From assembly GCA_035295745.1 (NCBI GenBank), contig DATGIL010000096.1, forward strand, positions 36,117 through 100,116: 64,000 nt of DNA, written 5' to 3'. Position numbers and translations under genes: made by a program. The notes beneath the pieces were generated by a model. It searched no databases. It was given only the letters and a program-made list of their open reading frames with translations, and was not told where the DNA came from. Positions 1 through 9,853 of this stretch are shown in pieces (the first letter of the stretch is position 1; every line of letters begins with the position of its first letter). This DNA is from JAIQFL01 sp035295745 (lineage in GTDB: Bacteria; Acidobacteriota; Terriglobia; Bryobacterales; Bryobacteraceae).

Positions 1-12
1 TTCCCGAAAGCA

Positions 13-3000
13 GTGCCTACTCGTCTTGTATTGCTAATTTATGCAATTCTCTCGGGCCAGTTAGCGCTGGCTCAGGGCTTAACTGGCCAAATTTCCGGCA
101 CAGTACTCGATCCCGCGGATAACATGGTCGCGGGGGCGCGGGTTTCGCTTTCGAACGCCTTAACCGGACAGACGCGTCAAGTAATCACGAGTAGTGACGG
201 ATCGTTTCTCTTCTCCGAGGTATTGCCAGGAAGCTTCTCTCTGTCAATCCTCAAGACGGGATTTCATGAACTTCGGCGCACCGACATCCACCTGTCGACA
301 GGCGAGCGCCTCTCTCTCGAGAGCATTCATTTGGAGATCGGGGCCGTAACTGAAACCGTAACCGTAAGCGGCGTCTCCGCCCCTCTGCAGACGGAAAGTT
401 CGGAGCGCGCCGGACTCGTCGATTCTCAGCAACTGAAGGAACTGTCCCTGAAGGGCCGCGATTTCATGGGCACGCTGCAGTTGCTTCCCGGTACTTTGGA
501 CACCAACACCTCAAGGGAAGCGCCCGGCTCCAGCACGTTGCAGGGGCTGTACTTCAACGGTAACCGCCAAGGCTCTCTGGGCTTCACGATCGACGGCATT
601 TTTGCCATGGACACGGGCGGCGGTACGGGACCCTACCTCGAACCCAGCATTGATGCGATCGCCGAAGTGAAGGTGCTCCTTACTAACTTCCAGGCTGAGT
701 ACGGGAGGACCGCCGGCGGAACGATCAACACCATCATCAAGAGCGGCTCTCGGGACTTCCACGGAGGAGCCTACTATTTCTTCCGCAATGAGGCCCTGAA
801 CGCCGACGAGTTCTTCAATAACCGGCAGGGACTTCCCCGCCCTGTATATCGCTATAACTACCCGGGATACTTTCTCGGCGGACCTGTCCTATTTCCCGGC
901 ACATCTTTCAACAAAGGCCACGACAAGCTCTTTTTCTTCTGGTCCCAGGAGTTTCTGTCGCGCACTTACCCTACGCCACTGACATTCCAGACTTTCCCCA
1001 CGGCACTCGAGCGTCAAGGCAACTTCTCGCAAAGCCTCGCTCAGAATGGCCAGCCGATTACCATTCGCGACTCCCTGACGAATGCTCCCTTCCCAGGAAA
1101 TATCGTTCCCGCCAGCCGCATCGATCCGAATGGCCAAGGTTTACTAAACGTCTTCCCTCAACCGAACGCCGTCGACCCCACCCGCACGTACAACTACGCC
1201 TTCCAGAGCGAGATCGAGCAACCGCGCCAGGACCAGATCCTGCGCGTCGACTGGAACATCTCGGGAAAAGATCAATTCTTCGCGCGCGGAATGCACGACT
1301 ACGAAGCGAAGAAGGGAGGTTTCGGCTTCACCCTGGCATCTCCCTCGTGGGCTCAACTGCCCGTGGATATTGAGTTTCACAGCATGGGCTTTGTCAGCAC
1401 GTGGATTCACACCTTCACCCCCACGTCGATTAACGTAGCCACGTTTGGCGTGAACCGTGGTACGCAGACCATTCAGCCACCCACGGCGGCGGCCCTCGCC
1501 GCCAACTCCACTGCGGCACTCGGGTTGAACATTCCGCAATGGTTTCCTCAATCCAATCCTCTGCAGCTGATCCCCAATGCCACGTTCGCGGGCGTACCGG
1601 ATGCGCCGCAACTCAACATCGACCAACGCTACCCCTATTTCGGGCCCGACAACATCTGGGATTACACGGATAACTTCAGCATCTCGCATGGGACGCATCG
1701 CTTCAAGTTCGGCGCCTTTGTGGAGAAGTCGTCAACCAACAAGCAACTGGCATCCGCGTTCAACGGCCAGATCGCCTTCGATCGCGACGCGAACAATCCG
1801 CTCGATAGCGGCTATGCCTTCTCCAACGCCCTGCTCGGCATCGTCGACAACTACTCGGATTCGAATCTGCACCCGGTGGGACACGGCCGCGATCTGAACG
1901 TCGAATGGTATGCGCAAGATTCGTGGCGCGCCGCTCGGAATCTCACAGTGGACGCGGGCGTTCGCTTCTACTTCCTGAGGCCTACCGTGGCAGCGAATTC
2001 GCAATTGGCGAGGTTCGACACCGCGCTCTATAGCGCGTCGGCGCAGCCGCCGCTCATCCAGCCCTACATCAATCCGGCGAACGGAGCACGCGTTGGGCGG
2101 GATCCGGTGAGCGGTCAAATCTTTCCGGCCGCCTACATTGGCGCGTTTTCGGCGCTGCAGGGCACGCCCTTCCAAGGGATGTCGGTTACCAATGAGGATT
2201 TGATGCGAACGCCCCCTATCCAGGTGGCGCCCCGATTGGGGATTGCGTGGGATGTCTCTGGCCGCGGCACCACTGCGATTCGCGCGGGGGCGGGGATTTT
2301 CTACGACCGCTTCCCGGATAACCAGGTTCTTCAGTTTGTACAATCGCCGCCTCTCGTGGTGACGCCGACCGCGTATTACACCACGCTCTCGAACCTGGCA
2401 AATTCGCCTCAGATCGCGAGTCCGAATAATGTTTTTGGATTTCAGACCGCCTGGAAGCCGCCGGCGATTTACAACTGGAGCTTCGGCGTCCAGCAGGAAC
2501 TTCCGCTGCACACGGTTCTTTCGGTGGCGTATGTGGGTGACGTGAATCGTCACCAATTGCAGATCCGGGACCTCAACGCCACCAACTACGGCACCAACTT
2601 TCTGCCCTCCAGTGCGGACCCGACGTCTCCAGGCAAGCCGCTGCCGCCGAATTTTCTTCGTCCGTACATCGGGTACGGCAGCATCCAGTACATGGAGTTC
2701 GCGAGCAATTCGAACTACAACGCGCTACAGGCCGAGTTGACGCGACGCTTCTCGACCGGGCTCACATTTTCGGCGAGTTATACGTGGTCCAAGGTGCTGG
2801 ATGTCGCCGATACTCCCACCAGCACCGTCAACCCCGTTCTCGATTACAATTCGCGCAACTACGGCCCGGCGATCTTTGACCGCCGTCAGAAGCTGACCGT
2901 CAATTTCGTTTACGCTCTGCCGGGGGTTGGACAGCGATGGAATTCGCGCGTCGCCCGCGGGGTGCTCAACGGTTGGGAGATTTCGAGCATCCTGGCGTTC

Positions 3001-3450
3001 AGTACCGGCGCGCCCACACCCATCAGCTACACATTCGTGACCGCGACCGATGTCACGGGGGCCAGCGGAATCGGGATCGACAGCCGGGTTGATCTCTCCT
3101 GCGACCCGACGCAGAATACCGGGGGGCTGGCGTTCAACGTGACCTGTGTACACGCACCCACGCGCGCAGAACTCGGAATCGGCGGGGCCTCCAAATACCC
3201 GTTTAGCGGTCCGGGAGTTGCCAATGCCGACGTCTCGTTATTCCGGAACATTCTTTTTCCCCACTCGGAGACGCGTCGTCTGCAGTTGAGAATCGAGACT
3301 TACAATACGGTGAACCACACGCAGTTCACGGCGGTGAACAGCGCGGCGAGTTTTGCCGCGACTGGCGCCCAGGCCAACCAATCGCTCGGCCTTCCAACGG
3401 CCGCGGCGCCTGCGCGCAGAATCGCACTCGGCGTGAAATTCTATTTCTGA
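13..3450 (+). CDS. Oar-like TonB-dependent transporter (start may lie upstream)
   Basis: This is a predicted outer-membrane transporter of the acidobacterial Oar-like type. From the N-terminus it shows a signal peptide ending near LALAQ, a carboxypeptidase-regulatory beta-sandwich at about residues 24-105 (TGQISGTVLDPADN), a plug domain at about 115-250, and a long beta-barrel with aromatic-rich strands ending in KFYF. At 1145 residues it has the usual length for the family. The listed start is a GTG at position 13. The frame is open to the window edge, so the true start could lie just outside. The substrate is unknown; relatives are thought to import oligosaccharides, peptides or metal complexes. 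The next gene is convergent, only a few bases beyond the stop. I am sure of the family and unsure of the first codon. Confidence 0.9.
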   Translation: MPTRLVLLIYAILSGQLALAQGLTGQISGTVLDPADNMVAGARVSLSNALTGQTRQVITSSDGSFLFSEVLPGSFSLSILKTGFHELRRTDIHLSTGERLSLESIHLEIGAVTETVTVSGVSAPLQTESSERAGLVDSQQLKELSLKGRDFMGTLQLLPGTLDTNTSREAPGSSTLQGLYFNGNRQGSLGFTIDGIFAMDTGGGTGPYLEPSIDAIAEVKVLLTNFQAEYGRTAGGTINTIIKSGSRDFHGGAYYFFRNEALNADEFFNNRQGLPRPVYRYNYPGYFLGGPVLFPGTSFNKGHDKLFFFWSQEFLSRTYPTPLTFQTFPTALERQGNFSQSLAQNGQPITIRDSLTNAPFPGNIVPASRIDPNGQGLLNVFPQPNAVDPTRTYNYAFQSEIEQPRQDQILRVDWNISGKDQFFARGMHDYEAKKGGFGFTLASPSWAQLPVDIEFHSMGFVSTWIHTFTPTSINVATFGVNRGTQTIQPPTAAALAANSTAALGLNIPQWFPQSNPLQLIPNATFAGVPDAPQLNIDQRYPYFGPDNIWDYTDNFSISHGTHRFKFGAFVEKSSTNKQLASAFNGQIAFDRDANNPLDSGYAFSNALLGIVDNYSDSNLHPVGHGRDLNVEWYAQDSWRAARNLTVDAGVRFYFLRPTVAANSQLARFDTALYSASAQPPLIQPYINPANGARVGRDPVSGQIFPAAYIGAFSALQGTPFQGMSVTNEDLMRTPPIQVAPRLGIAWDVSGRGTTAIRAGAGIFYDRFPDNQVLQFVQSPPLVVTPTAYYTTLSNLANSPQIASPNNVFGFQTAWKPPAIYNWSFGVQQELPLHTVLSVAYVGDVNRHQLQIRDLNATNYGTNFLPSSADPTSPGKPLPPNFLRPYIGYGSIQYMEFASNSNYNALQAELTRRFSTGLTFSASYTWSKVLDVADTPTSTVNPVLDYNSRNYGPAIFDRRQKLTVNFVYALPGVGQRWNSRVARGVLNGWEISSILAFSTGAPTPISYTFVTATDVTGASGIGIDSRVDLSCDPTQNTGGLAFNVTCVHAPTRAELGIGGASKYPFSGPGVANADVSLFRNILFPHSETRRLQLRIETYNTVNHTQFTAVNSAASFAATGAQANQSLGLPTAAAPARRIALGVKFYF

Positions 3451-3455
3451 TTCGC

Positions 3456-4217
3456 CTACTTCGGCGCAGGCGGGGAGTTCGGCAGAGTCAGGACTGTCCT
3501 CCCATTCTCGTCCAGGAACTGCAGCGAGGCTGCATTGGCGCTATCCACCGCCAGGCGGATCCGCGCCTTTCCTTTGGTGTCCATCAGCAGAACCACCGCG
3601 TCGTTCTGCGGCGTCCTGCCAACGAAGACGCGCTGGACGCCGGCGAGACCGTCCGCCAACGCCCGTTCCCGCACTTTCTTCAGGGCTTCCGTTTTCTCGG
3701 GCCCATCCTTCATGAGTTTAGCGTCGTTGACCTGCTGCGCGAATTCTCCCATCGGTTTCAGTGACCGTTCCCAGACGTGCAAACCCGAAGAGCGGTTGTC
3801 GCCTTGCTGGCTGTACTGAATGCCGACAGTCTGGTCGGAATCATATTGGTCGAACATGAGCCCGCTGTTGGCGTTGACCATGCCGTCTTTTTTCTGCCCA
3901 TGCCAGGTCATGCCGCCGCATTCGTCGCCGTTGTCGTTGAAGAAAATCAATCCGGCTCCGCGCTTGCCGTCGCGGCTCTTCATCGCTTTCCCGCCAATGA
4001 TCGGCCCCGGCGATTTCTCGTTGTTCGAAATCGTCAGGCGAAGCTTCCCGTCCTCGCCCAGAATGTTGATTCTCTGCGTATCGATTTCGTCGAACTTCGA
4101 CTTGCTGCTCTCGCTGTCTGCTGCCACCAGAATCAATGCGGCAAACAGCACTGTGGAGACGACCGCCCACGCCCTGAGAATACGCAGTTGTTTTTGGATG
4201 TTCTGCATCGGATCCAT
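3456..4217 (-). CDS. Membrane-anchored protein of unknown function
   Basis: The protein has about 253 residues. A single hydrophobic segment lies near the N-terminus (AWAVVSTVLFAALILVAAD, about 15-33). The remainder is polar and contains an INILGEDGKLRLTISN stretch, which I recall from uncharacterised acidobacterial proteins. I chose the ATG at 4217 because a purine-rich Shine-Dalgarno stretch (GAGAGG) sits about 9 bases upstream. A GTG 27 bases further upstream would put that ribosome site inside the gene. It is transcribed towards the first transporter and diverges from the small gene that follows. Repeated short patterns such as LRLxISN and RIRLAVD suggest a beta-rich domain outside the cytoplasmic membrane. 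No enzymatic motif is visible, so no function is assigned. Confidence 0.75.
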   Translation of the reverse strand: MDPMQNIQKQLRILRAWAVVSTVLFAALILVAADSESSKSKFDEIDTQRINILGEDGKLRLTISNNEKSPGPIIGGKAMKSRDGKRGAGLIFFNDNGDECGGMTWHGQKKDGMVNANSGLMFDQYDSDQTVGIQYSQQGDNRSSGLHVWERSLKPMGEFAQQVNDAKLMKDGPEKTEALKKVRERALADGLAGVQRVFVGRTPQNDAVVLLMDTKGKARIRLAVDSANAASLQFLDENGRTVLTLPNSPPAPK

Positions 4218-4287
4218 GATTGTAATCCTCTCACCCCCCTGCACCCGCGGAGCGATACTGAAGGAGTCGCGCGCGGAGTGAAGATCA

Positions 4288-4778
4288 TTGAGCTACGATC
4301 TGATGTTGTTTCCCGTCCCCGAGGGCGCCGATCCGTCGCTCGCTTATGAACGTGCGATCGAACAGCAGGAGAGTGGAGCAAATCCGGAACTCGCGAGTGC
4401 CTCGGCGCGCCTCGAGATCGAACGAATCGCCAGCGTGCTCAAAACCTGGCGTCCTGGCCTGCGGGAGTTTCGGCCGAAGGCACCCTTGCCATGGATCGAA
4501 CTCACCGACGAGAGCCTCCAGCTTCAGTTTCAGATTTATGACGGCAGCGTCTCGGTAACCATTCCGTATTTCCGCGACCGCGCTCAGGAGATGATGGCAA
4601 CCGCACCAGTTGCTTCGAGCCGCTGCGCGCGGCCGCGGGATACGTGACGTATGATCCTCAGCTCGGGCGTGCCGTAACTGCAGGTGATCTCGGCGAGATG
4701 GTAGCTCGGTATCGGGGGGTGGACCGCGCCCTTCCGGAGTTTCGCGCACAGCAAAGGCCCTGGTGGAAGTTCTGGTGA
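4288..4778 (+). pseudogene. Small unknown gene split by a frameshift
   Basis: The first part begins at a TTG (SYDLMLFPVPEGADP) with a GGAG ribosome site about 10 bases upstream. It reads well to about RDRAQEMM. The frame then degenerates and stops at 4647. From about 4611 a different frame carries protein-like sequence (CFEPLRAAAGYVTYDPQLGR, later PWWKFW) to a TGA ending at 4778. The two parts together would make a protein of about 160 residues. This points to a single-base indel between about 4590 and 4611, either a real mutation or an assembly error. I do not recognise a function. The gene lies between the divergent anchored protein and the convergent S9 peptidase. Confidence 0.6.
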
Positions 4779-4794
4779 CGCACGATTCGACCGG

Positions 4795-6816
4795 TCAGTT
4801 GGTAGGAGCCTTCTCCCACGCGTAGGCCCGACTCATCGCGTACTTCTCGAACCAGTCGAGCTCCACATTCATCTTGAACAGTACGTGACGGAGCTCGGCC
4901 CACCCGTGCGGTTCCCGCGGCGCCACGTAAAGATGCGTGGGAACGCCGTTGCTCTTCAGCGCGCGATACATCTCAACCGATTGCGGCTGCGGCACACGCA
5001 CATCGTTCTGTCCGACCAGAAAGATCGTGGGCGTCTTCACATTCCACACGTCTTTCAATGGCGAGTTGTTCCAGAATACGTCGATGGGCGCGTCCTTCTG
5101 CCACGGGGTTCCCCCGAACCACGGAGTGCGATACGTGCGGACATCGCTCTGCGCGTACATCGAGACCCAATCCGCAGCTCCGGCGCCCGCTGAGGCTGCT
5201 TTGAATCGATCGGTCACGGTGATGATCTTGTTGGTCATGTGACCACCGCCGCTCCACCCCATCTTCACCATGTGATCGGGATCGGCGATTCCCGCTTTGA
5301 TCAGGTAATCGACGCCTGCAAGCACATCCAGGTGCGCGTTTTGGAAGTAGTGGCCCACCATGTCCCGCAGAAAATCGTCGCCATATCCGGTGCTGCCGCG
5401 ATAGTTGGGCTGCAACACGGCATATCCTTTGGCAGCCAGGACCGCGACGTAATTCTGCGTGCCGCCCCAACCGAATTTATCGGATGCCTGCGGACCGCCA
5501 TGAGTCTGCACCGCCAGCGGATACCGCTTCCCTTCCTGATAATCCAGCGGATAATAGAGCAGTCCTTCCACGGTCACGCCGTCGGCGCCTTTCCATTCCA
5601 CCTTCTCCTGGCGCGGCAGCTTGTATTCGCGCACCAGCCGCTCATACACCGCCGTGACTTTGCGCGGGCTCGCGCCTTCCATGATCCACACCTCGCCCGG
5701 GCTCATCATCTCCTGCGAAGTGAAGACGTGCGCATTCGAAGGGCCGGACATCGTCCACCCCGCAATCGCGTGCTTTCCGTTAGTCAGTTGCTCCGGCTTA
5801 CCGCCCTGCACCGGCACTTTGAACAACTCGGCATGGACGCCCATGTTGGCCAGGAAATAAATCGATTTCCCGTCTTTCGACCACGAAGCCTTGTCGATTT
5901 CATACGGCAGATCGGGCATCAGCACGCGAAACTCGCTGCCTCCTCCCGACGAGGTGACGAAGAGCTTGCGATTGAAATAGGTCTCGAACTTCGGATTCGC
6001 CTGCGAGAGGAAGAGCACCTGGCTTCCGTCCGGCGAAAGCTCGGCGTCGCTCTCCGGAACTCTGTTGTGCGTGATTTGCTTCGCGTTCGAGCCGCTGGCA
6101 TCCATCACCCAGACTTCGCCCTGATCGGTATCTTCGATCTGCGGCGTCGGAGCGCGATGCATCGCAATCTTTTTCCCGTCTTCCGAGATCGAGTAAGCGA
6201 GCACCGAGTAGTCGCCTTGCGTGATGCGGTGCTCGGCCTTACCGGCGACCTTGACGTTCCAGAGATGCTGCTGCTCGTAATTCTCGTCGTACATGAAGAC
6301 GTCGTCTTTCAGCTTCTCTTTCGCCTTCTGCTCTTCCGATTTGGCGTCAGCAGCGCGAAAGTAAATCGTCCCGCCGTCGGGCGACCACTGAATGTTCTGC
6401 ACCGCCGTGGGATGGGTGGTGAGTTGCTGCGCTTCGCCGCCCGAAGTGGAAAGCAGAAACACTTGCGCAACCGCTTCCGGTTCGGTGCCCCGCTTGGCGA
6501 TGAACGCGAGAGTCTTGCCGTCCGGCGACCATCGCGGCGAATTCTCGCCATCGGCGCCGCTCGTCATCTGCACCAGACCAGTGCCATCGGCATTGATCCT
6601 CCAGAGGTGCGAGATGCGCCGGTCCGCCTTCCAATTGGCTTCCGACTGCACGAATACGATCTGATGTTTGTCCGGGGAGAGCTGCGGGTCCTGGATCAGA
6701 GGAATATTGATCAGATCGACCAAAGTCATGGGTCGTGCAGTCTGCGCCAGAAGCACGCTCGCGCTCACGGCCCATAGGGAGACTCCAGTGATGAGGCTTC
6801 GTGATAGCGTCCGCAT
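4795..6816 (-). CDS. Secreted S9 family (prolyl oligopeptidase-type) peptidase
   Basis: A serine peptidase with a signal peptide ending near SVLLAQ, then a seven-bladed WD40/PD40-like propeller (repeated WSPDGK/LSPDG motifs, about residues 40-400) and a C-terminal alpha/beta hydrolase domain. The catalytic triad is visible: Ser522 in GWSGGG, Asp605 in GQNDVRVP and His637 in EPHGW. At 673 residues it has the usual size for acylaminoacyl-peptidase-like S9 enzymes. It starts 7 bases after the stop of the upstream S9 peptidase gene, so the two are co-transcribed, and that gene follows an Oar-like transporter. The likely role is hydrolysis of short peptides in the periplasm. An AGGA ribosome site precedes the ATG. 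Confidence 0.93.
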   Translation of the reverse strand: MRTLSRSLITGVSLWAVSASVLLAQTARPMTLVDLINIPLIQDPQLSPDKHQIVFVQSEANWKADRRISHLWRINADGTGLVQMTSGADGENSPRWSPDGKTLAFIAKRGTEPEAVAQVFLLSTSGGEAQQLTTHPTAVQNIQWSPDGGTIYFRAADAKSEEQKAKEKLKDDVFMYDENYEQQHLWNVKVAGKAEHRITQGDYSVLAYSISEDGKKIAMHRAPTPQIEDTDQGEVWVMDASGSNAKQITHNRVPESDAELSPDGSQVLFLSQANPKFETYFNRKLFVTSSGGGSEFRVLMPDLPYEIDKASWSKDGKSIYFLANMGVHAELFKVPVQGGKPEQLTNGKHAIAGWTMSGPSNAHVFTSQEMMSPGEVWIMEGASPRKVTAVYERLVREYKLPRQEKVEWKGADGVTVEGLLYYPLDYQEGKRYPLAVQTHGGPQASDKFGWGGTQNYVAVLAAKGYAVLQPNYRGSTGYGDDFLRDMVGHYFQNAHLDVLAGVDYLIKAGIADPDHMVKMGWSGGGHMTNKIITVTDRFKAASAGAGAADWVSMYAQSDVRTYRTPWFGGTPWQKDAPIDVFWNNSPLKDVWNVKTPTIFLVGQNDVRVPQPQSVEMYRALKSNGVPTHLYVAPREPHGWAELRHVLFKMNVELDWFEKYAMSRAYAWEKAPTN

Positions 6817-6823
6817 ATGGGTC

Positions 6824-9814
6824 CTACTTCTTTATGTCCTTCTTATCCTCGGCCGAGGCTTCGGAGATGCCGTTGAATTTCTCCTTCTCCTGGTCGCGAT
6901 CGATGTAGGGAATGCCCTTCTGCATCCACTCCGGCTCGGGCGCGCCCTTCAGGAAATGATCGAAGAACTGTTGCAGGCGAACGGTGTAGTCCTTCTGGTT
7001 GGGACGGCGGTTGATGTGGTGCGGCTCGCCGTTATAGTCGAACAGGTAGACTTCCTTCCCCAGGCGGCGCAGCGAGAGGAACAGCTCGAGTCCCTGGTAC
7101 CATGGCACCGCGTCATCGGCGTCATTCTGCAGGATCAGCAGCGGGGTAGTCACGCGATCGACCATGAAGATCGGTGAATTCTCGATGAAGCGCAAGGGAT
7201 ACTCCCAGATGGTGCCTCCAATGCGGCTCTGCGACTTCTCATATTGGAACTGCCGCGGCAAGCCCGAACCCCAGCGAATCCCGTCGTACGCGCTGATCAT
7301 GTTGGCCACCGGCGCGCCAGCCTCAGCAGCTTTGAACACATTCGTCTGGGTCAGCATGTAGGCGGTCTGGTAGCCGCCCCAACTGTGACCCTGAATGCCG
7401 ATGGCGTCGCGATTGACATACCCCTTGTCCACCACGGCCTGAATCGCCGGCAGCACGCATTTGATGGCGCTCTGGCCAGGATAGCCAGTCTTGTAAATGA
7501 TGTCTGGAGTCAACACCAGGTAGCCGTTGCTCACGTAATACGTGATGTTGATGGCGTGCCCTGGCGCCGGCCGCACATAGCTGTGCAGATTCTGCGAGAG
7601 CCGCTCGTAGAGATAGATCATCATCGGATACTTCTTCGAAGGATCGAAGTTCTCCGGCTTGTAGAGCGCCGCTTCCAGCACAACTCCGTCCGCATTGCGG
7701 TAATGAATCATCTCAGCCGATCCCCAGAGAATCTGCTTCTGCTGCGGATTGGCCTCGGTCACCTTCTTCATCGAACGGAAAGAGGAATCGGTGATGTGGA
7801 TGTCCGGCTCGTCATGGAAGGTGGTGGCGGTGACCATGATCACGTCCGCGTCCTTGGCTTTGCCGATGGTCCGGTAGTTCTTGGCGCCCATCAGAAGCTT
7901 CTGCGGCGTCTCTTTGAAGCTCGCGAGCGAATAGAATCCGCTATCGCGCGTATCCAGATTTTCGGCCCGCAGCAGCAGCGGCTTCGACGGGTCGATCCCG
8001 CGCTCCTCCTCCGGCGAATCGGCGTCCAGGCGAACGATGCGGAATTGCAACTCCGAGTTGCGGCCGTCCGTCAGCTTGCGCGGCGCTGCGCCATCGGGCG
8101 AAACAGCCCACACATCGTATCGATCATAGACGAGAGCCCATTTGCCATCCTTCGTCCACCCGCCTGCACCATACGCCGGCGCCGCCTCGGGATGATCGTC
8201 ATCTTCATTGAAAACGGCGACACCGAGTTGCGCCGTGAGATTCGTCGTCTTTCCGTCGGGTACACTGATCGACCACCAGTTCTTATCCTTAAAGGCCAGG
8301 GCGTGCATGCCATCCGGCGACAACTGCACTCCACCGCCGCCGCCCCCGCGGCCTCCCCCTGCACCCACGGGGCCGCGAAACTGCTTCAGCGTCAGCGTGC
8401 GTGCGCCCGTAGTCGTATCCACCAGGTAAACATCGTTGTAGGCGCCATCGTAATCCACCATGCGCCGATAAGGCCGATCGTCGGTGCCAAGCGCCACGCG
8501 TCCATCGTCACTTGGAAACAGACCACCCATCGCCGGATCGGAGATCTGCGCAAAAGTCTTGTCCGCAAGACGGTAGACCGCGCGATACGAACGCGAACGA
8601 TCTTGTGTTGCCCGAACCTTCTGCATGGACTGCACGTAGTCGTCGCGCCAACTCCACAAATCCGCCTGGACCTTATCATCGGAAGGCACTGGGGCCGGAG
8701 GGGCCGGATCCTTCGCCAGTGCCGCGATCTCCTCCAGCGGCGCGCAGCTCAAAAACAGCCGCGAACCGTCGCGCGAGAAGTTCATCGGACCGCGATCCAG
8801 AATTCCGTAACCGGCTCGGAATCCCGCCGTGGCGGTGGAAACAATCTCTACCGGAGCGCCGCTGCGGTCCCACAGATATGCCTTGAACTTCGCGGGCTTC
8901 GACGCCTGATCGTCGCGATCGCTGAAAAACGCGATGCGATGCGCGGCGGTATCCCAGATGAGCTTGGTGTACTGTCCCTTGCCGGTGAGCAGCGGGGCGG
9001 GAGCGGCATCGGAGGCAGGCGTCACGGAGTAGACGCCGTTCGTCTCCTCTTTCCGCGATCCCACGGTGTAGAGCAGCGCCTTGGAGTCCTTCGCCATCGA
9101 ATACTCGAGCACGTCTTCAAAGGTGCGTTCCTTCGCCGACGCCAGGTCGCGCAGGACGAGGTCGGATCCGTATTTACTGCGTGGTGCGCGGCCCCCCGCG
9201 GCGCCACCACGCCCGCCGCGAGCCTGGTCGGCGTCGCCGTCATTCCCGGCCGGCGGGGTCCCCGCGGCCGCCTTCGGACCGCGAAGGTAGGCGACGAAGT
9301 TGTCGCCGGTTTCAGGTGTCTGGAAAGTGGTGACATCGGCAACTCTGGTGGCGCTCATCGCCGCCAGGTTCACAATGATCATTCCACCGCGGGGCATCTC
9401 ATCGGGGCGCTTACGCTCTTTCTTAGCCTTATCCGTATCGGCCTTCATGGGAAACGAACTGGCCACCAGGTAGGCGTTGTCATGCGTAAAGACAATGCGG
9501 ATCGCGCGGACCGGAGGCGGTCCTTCGCCCGCCGGCTCTTCACCGCTGTTCTCCGCGGCGGGCGGCGCGGCGCCGCAATTCTCCCGAAGCTCCTTGCCGG
9601 TGGCGAGATTGCGCACCACCAGTTGACCATCCCCTTCCTCGGGAACCAGCGAATACGCCAGGATCTTGCCGTCGCGGGAAAGCGCCTGGCTCTGAATGGC
9701 GTTCCAGCCATCGTAATCGTGATGATTGAGAGGACGCTTGGCAGCGCTCTGCCCGAAAGCGGAGAGCGCCGCCGCGAACAGCAGCGCCCATCGGAGTGTT
9801 CTTTGCCTCTGCAT
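6824..9814 (-). CDS. Large secreted S9 family peptidase with glycine-rich insertions
   Basis: This is a 996-residue S9-type peptidase with a signal peptide (LLFAAALSAFGQS), a long propeller-like N-terminal region, and a C-terminal catalytic domain. Ser811 lies in GHSWGGY, Asp900 in NDADDAVPW and His932/933 in GEPHHINRR. The protein is longer than a typical S9 enzyme. Two low-complexity glycine-rich insertions (GGRGGAAGGR near 205 and AGGGRGGGGGG near 490) probably form flexible loops. The ATG at 9814 has a GAGGTG ribosome site about 8 bases upstream. The gene starts 40 bases after the Oar-like transporter stops and is followed 7 bases later by a second S9 gene. The operon looks like a peptide or glycopeptide uptake and processing unit; the substrate is unknown. 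Confidence 0.92.
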   Translation of the reverse strand: MQRQRTLRWALLFAAALSAFGQSAAKRPLNHHDYDGWNAIQSQALSRDGKILAYSLVPEEGDGQLVVRNLATGKELRENCGAAPPAAENSGEEPAGEGPPPVRAIRIVFTHDNAYLVASSFPMKADTDKAKKERKRPDEMPRGGMIIVNLAAMSATRVADVTTFQTPETGDNFVAYLRGPKAAAGTPPAGNDGDADQARGGRGGAAGGRAPRSKYGSDLVLRDLASAKERTFEDVLEYSMAKDSKALLYTVGSRKEETNGVYSVTPASDAAPAPLLTGKGQYTKLIWDTAAHRIAFFSDRDDQASKPAKFKAYLWDRSGAPVEIVSTATAGFRAGYGILDRGPMNFSRDGSRLFLSCAPLEEIAALAKDPAPPAPVPSDDKVQADLWSWRDDYVQSMQKVRATQDRSRSYRAVYRLADKTFAQISDPAMGGLFPSDDGRVALGTDDRPYRRMVDYDGAYNDVYLVDTTTGARTLTLKQFRGPVGAGGGRGGGGGGVQLSPDGMHALAFKDKNWWSISVPDGKTTNLTAQLGVAVFNEDDDHPEAAPAYGAGGWTKDGKWALVYDRYDVWAVSPDGAAPRKLTDGRNSELQFRIVRLDADSPEEERGIDPSKPLLLRAENLDTRDSGFYSLASFKETPQKLLMGAKNYRTIGKAKDADVIMVTATTFHDEPDIHITDSSFRSMKKVTEANPQQKQILWGSAEMIHYRNADGVVLEAALYKPENFDPSKKYPMMIYLYERLSQNLHSYVRPAPGHAINITYYVSNGYLVLTPDIIYKTGYPGQSAIKCVLPAIQAVVDKGYVNRDAIGIQGHSWGGYQTAYMLTQTNVFKAAEAGAPVANMISAYDGIRWGSGLPRQFQYEKSQSRIGGTIWEYPLRFIENSPIFMVDRVTTPLLILQNDADDAVPWYQGLELFLSLRRLGKEVYLFDYNGEPHHINRRPNQKDYTVRLQQFFDHFLKGAPEPEWMQKGIPYIDRDQEKEKFNGISEASAEDKKDIKK

Positions 9815-9853
9815 GACAACACCTCGTCGGTTTACGTTGCGATGCGGACGATT

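Noticed and set aside
5239..6777. A 512-codon plus-strand frame opposite the S9 peptidase
   Set aside because: Antisense shadow with Arg/His-rich composition; the minus-strand enzyme has an intact triad.
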